Assembly (NCBI RefSeq): GCF_004745825.1
Contig: NZ_SRLA01000003.1
Span: 744,001-808,000, forward strand
DNA length: 64,000 nt
Source of the DNA: Hymenobacter fodinae
GTDB taxonomy: Bacteria > Bacteroidota > Bacteroidia > Cytophagales > Hymenobacteraceae
Direction of reading: 5' to 3'
Shown: one piece after another, positions 61,685 through 64,000 of the stretch
Position numbering within the stretch: position 1 is the stretch's first letter
Layout of the letters: each line of letters starts with the position of its first letter
Program-made: the position numbers and the translations under genes
The notes under the pieces: model-generated
Database searches by the model: none
What the model saw: only the letters and a program-made list of their open reading frames with translations
Told to the model about the DNA's origin: nothing

Positions 61685-64000
61685 TCAGAAGCGGGCCTGC
61701 AGCTTGGCAAAGTAGAACCGCCCATTTGAGCCCATCTGCACGGGGTCCCAGGCACCGCCCGTCTCCGTCAGCTGCGGATTGAACAGCGTGGGGTACCGGT
61801 TAAACACGTTGGCACTGCCCACAATCAGCTGCAAGTGATTGGTGAGGGCATAGTTCAGGGTCAGGTCGGTGGTGATGCGGCTGTCATACTTCATCGGGTC
61901 ACCATTCCAATCGATGAGGGTAATCTTATCGAAGCGCACAAAGCGTACCAGCGCCCCAAATCGGCCCAGTTGGTAATCAAACGTCAGGTTGATTTTGGAC
62001 GGTGGCGCCGAGGCTTTCACGAAAGCCTGCTCGCGCGCCCCAAAGAATTCCTCTTCCCGACCCGTGAGGCGACCCGAGGTCTGTACTCGATCAATGCGCA
62101 GCTTGTTGAAGTTGGCAGCCAGCGTAGAGTTCAGACGGCCGGTTCCGAGGGGGAGCGTGTGGTTCAAGACCACGTCTAGGCCTAGTGACCTGGTATCGGC
62201 AGCATTAGCAAAGAACTGCGCCTGGTCAACATTCAAGGCTTGTAGATCTGCGCCAATTACGGGGTCATCGGCGGAGAACTGGCTGGTGAGTACTACGCGG
62301 TCTTTCACCTTAATGTAGTAGCCATCCAGGGTCAGACTAAGGGAGGAACCAATGCGGCTGGTTAGTCCTACGTTGGCGCTGTTGGACGTTTCCTGCTTGA
62401 GGCTCGGGATGCCTAGCTTCTGCGTCACGGCGCTGTTGTTGCGAGCCAGGAGCACTTCCACCGGCGTACCGTTCACGAAGTTGGTGAAGGTGGAATTGAA
62501 GTTGACTTGGGCCAGTGAGGGCGCCCGGAAGCCAGTGCTATAGGTACCGCGCAAGGTCAGGAACTCGGTGAGGTTGTAGCGCGTGGACACCTTGTAGTTG
62601 AGCGTGCTGCCAAAGTCGGAGTAATGCTCATAGCGCAACGCCCCCGCCAGTAGCCAGCGCTGGGTTATGCTTAGCTCGGCATCCACGTAGGCCGCCAGGT
62701 TGTCGCGGTGGGCCTTAATGGCGTCGCTGGGCTGGAAGCCGGGGAAGCCCTGAGAGCCACCGGACACATCGGGGTTGTAGTTGCGGTACGACGCTTCTTC
62801 GCCCGGGAACAGCGAGTACCACTCGCGGCGCCACTCGCCGCCGGCCGCCACGTTGAGGCCCTGCAGTACGGTTTTATAATTACGCGTGAGGCCTAGGTTT
62901 ACCACGTTCTGTTGCAGCTGAAAACCACCAGCGTTAAACGACGTGGGCGAACTGGCTCCAAGTGAGGCATTCAACGTATTGCGCACCCCGTACTCAAAGC
63001 GGTTAGAGCCGAAGTTGTTGCTCAAATCTAGCTCCCAGCCGCCCAGCGCCGTGCGTAGGCCTGCCACCGCCGAGGCATCCACAATATCACTGGTGATAAT
63101 GGGGTCGAAGCCGTTGGGGTAAATGCTCGGCACGTTTCGGTCATCATCGGCAAATCGCGTCCAGGCGTAGGAGTCGCCCTTACGCTTGTTGGCGCCCCCA
63201 AATACGTACACGTACGACTTATCGCTGAGGGCAAATCGAGAGTTCAGGTAGCCCGAGAGGTTACTGATTTCAGGGTCGCCGTACTCGCGGCGGGCCAGGC
63301 CATCGGGAGCCGGCACGTTGGCGCGCTGGGTATGCTCCCGGCTATTGTAGTCGACGGTGGCATTCACGAAGCTGCCCCGCTCGCCTAGGCCTATGCCGTA
63401 GTTCAGATTGGCGTTGAAGTTGCCACCATCAAACTTCTGGTCGTCGCGGCGGTATTTGGCGTCGTAGGCGCCGTAGTTCACATTGGCGGTCAGCTCCTTC
63501 ACGGAGCTTTTCAGCACGATGTTGATGACGCCGGCAATGGCATCGGAGCCGTACTGGGCCGCCGCTCCGTCGCGCAGAATCTCAATGCGCTCAATGCTGG
63601 CGGCGGGTATCACGTTCAGGTCGGTGCCGGTGTTGCCGCGGCCCCGGGTACCAAACAGGTTCACCAGCGCCGACTGGTGCTGCCGCTTGCCGTTCACTAG
63701 TACCAGCGTTTGGTCGGGCCCTAGGCCACGTAGGGTGGCGGGGTCTACGTGGTCGGCCCCATCGGAGCCAGTTTGGCGGTTGGAGTTGAACGAGGGCGCT
63801 ACAAATTGCAGCAACTGATTCACATCAAGCTGCCCGGTTTTGGTGGTCACTTCCCGCAGGTCAATGATATCCACTGGCGAAGGCGAATCCGTGACGGAGC
63901 GGTTCTGGCTGCGCGAACCTACCACCTGCACCTCCCCTAGGCCAGTAGAAGCATCGGCCAGCCGAATGCTCACTTCCCCACCATCAGCGGTTATTTCCTG
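61685..64000 (-). CDS. TonB-dependent outer-membrane receptor, 5' end beyond the window
   Basis: The frame reads through to base 64000 without a start, so the gene is cut by the window edge; 771 residues are visible. At the beginning EITADGGEVSIRLAD is followed by the plug domain (LGEVQVVGSRSQNRSVTDSP, PVDIIDLREVTTKTGQLDVN, LRGLGPDQTLVLVNGKRQHQ, IERIEILRDGAAAQYGSDAI, AGVINIVLK). The barrel follows with alternating strands and ends in the usual C-terminal strand, FYFAKLQARF. It imports a ligand using TonB-ExbBD; the ligand is unknown. No SusD-like partner is visible in the window; the gene to the right is not known. Confidence 0.93.
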   Translation of the reverse strand, partial: QEITADGGEVSIRLADASTGLGEVQVVGSRSQNRSVTDSPSPVDIIDLREVTTKTGQLDVNQLLQFVAPSFNSNRQTGSDGADHVDPATLRGLGPDQTLVLVNGKRQHQSALVNLFGTRGRGNTGTDLNVIPAASIERIEILRDGAAAQYGSDAIAGVINIVLKSSVKELTANVNYGAYDAKYRRDDQKFDGGNFNANLNYGIGLGERGSFVNATVDYNSREHTQRANVPAPDGLARREYGDPEISNLSGYLNSRFALSDKSYVYVFGGANKRKGDSYAWTRFADDDRNVPSIYPNGFDPIITSDIVDASAVAGLRTALGGWELDLSNNFGSNRFEYGVRNTLNASLGASSPTSFNAGGFQLQQNVVNLGLTRNYKTVLQGLNVAAGGEWRREWYSLFPGEEASYRNYNPDVSGGSQGFPGFQPSDAIKAHRDNLAAYVDAELSITQRWLLAGALRYEHYSDFGSTLNYKVSTRYNLTEFLTLRGTYSTGFRAPSLAQVNFNSTFTNFVNGTPVEVLLARNNSAVTQKLGIPSLKQETSNSANVGLTSRIGSSLSLTLDGYYIKVKDRVVLTSQFSADDPVIGADLQALNVDQAQFFANAADTRSLGLDVVLNHTLPLGTGRLNSTLAANFNKLRIDRVQTSGRLTGREEEFFGAREQAFVKASAPPSKINLTFDYQLGRFGALVRFVRFDKITLIDWNGDPMKYDSRITTDLTLNYALTNHLQLIVGSANVFNRYPTLFNPQLTETGGAWDPVQMGSNGRFYFAKLQARF

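Overview
The window comes from a moderately GC-rich member of the Bacteroidota, most likely Hymenobacter or a close Cytophagales relative (inference). Support for this: a type IX secretion plug (DUF5103) lipoprotein, a Pur-alpha-like DUF3276 protein, a SusC/TonB-type receptor, the Bacteroidetes-style NagB/PIG-L fusion, a bacterial deoxyhypusine-synthase homologue, AraC and LytTR regulators, few Shine-Dalgarno sites, and several promoters with the Bacteroidetes -7 element TAnnTTTG. I see no rRNA, tRNA, CRISPR array, prophage or complete insertion sequence.

Layout. 0-4 kb: amino-sugar locus, nagB-PIG-L diverging from a lacI-type regulator with two GC-rich palindromes between them. 4.3-7.1 kb: ccoI (copper P-type ATPase) and ccoS, the maturation genes of cbb3 oxidase; ccoI carries an in-frame TAA and ccoS has lost one base, and no ccoN/O/P follows. 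7.1-20.5 kb: housekeeping genes (phosphodiesterase, threonine aldolase, two cation/proton antiporters, an AlkA-like glycosylase, DUF58, DUF3276, YchF, PhnA-like, M48 peptidase, T9SS plug). 20.7-26.8 kb: ABC-F ATPase, an AT-rich probable nuclease with a RAMA domain, an amidase and a beta-propeller lipoprotein. 26.8-37.7 kb: a signalling block with a PAS-only protein, a STAS-like protein, a multi-PAS histidine kinase, a CheB-CheR-PAS fusion without a kinase domain, a second CheB with a zinc ribbon, a KGG stress protein, a LigD-phosphoesterase-like protein and a NarL-type regulator. 37.9-45.4 kb: AsmA-like protein, 2H phosphoesterase, SDR and AraC regulator, small secreted proteins, LytTR regulator. 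45.5-52.4 kb: large hybrid kinase, AraC regulator and tandem SDR paralogues. 52.6-64 kb: cell-wall amidase, lipoprotein, two AT-rich orphan genes beside the deoxyhypusine-synthase homologue, HslV, dipeptidyl peptidase IV and a TonB-dependent receptor cut by the window edge.

Three layers of non-coding structure stand out. The heptamer GGCCTAG/CTAGGCC and its palindrome TGGCCTAGGCCA recur across genes and gaps. Two copies of a composite palindromic element of 260-290 bp lie about 51 kb apart, with related simpler hairpins elsewhere. Many converging gene pairs are separated by near-perfect bidirectional terminators.

The best candidates for something undescribed are the PD-(D/E)XK plus RAMA protein (22758-23699), the degenerate direct repeat of the deoxyhypusine-synthase 3' end flanking an orphan gene (55888-56530), and the composite repeat family. 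The paired lesions in ccoI and ccoS are the clearest anomaly visible directly in the sequence.
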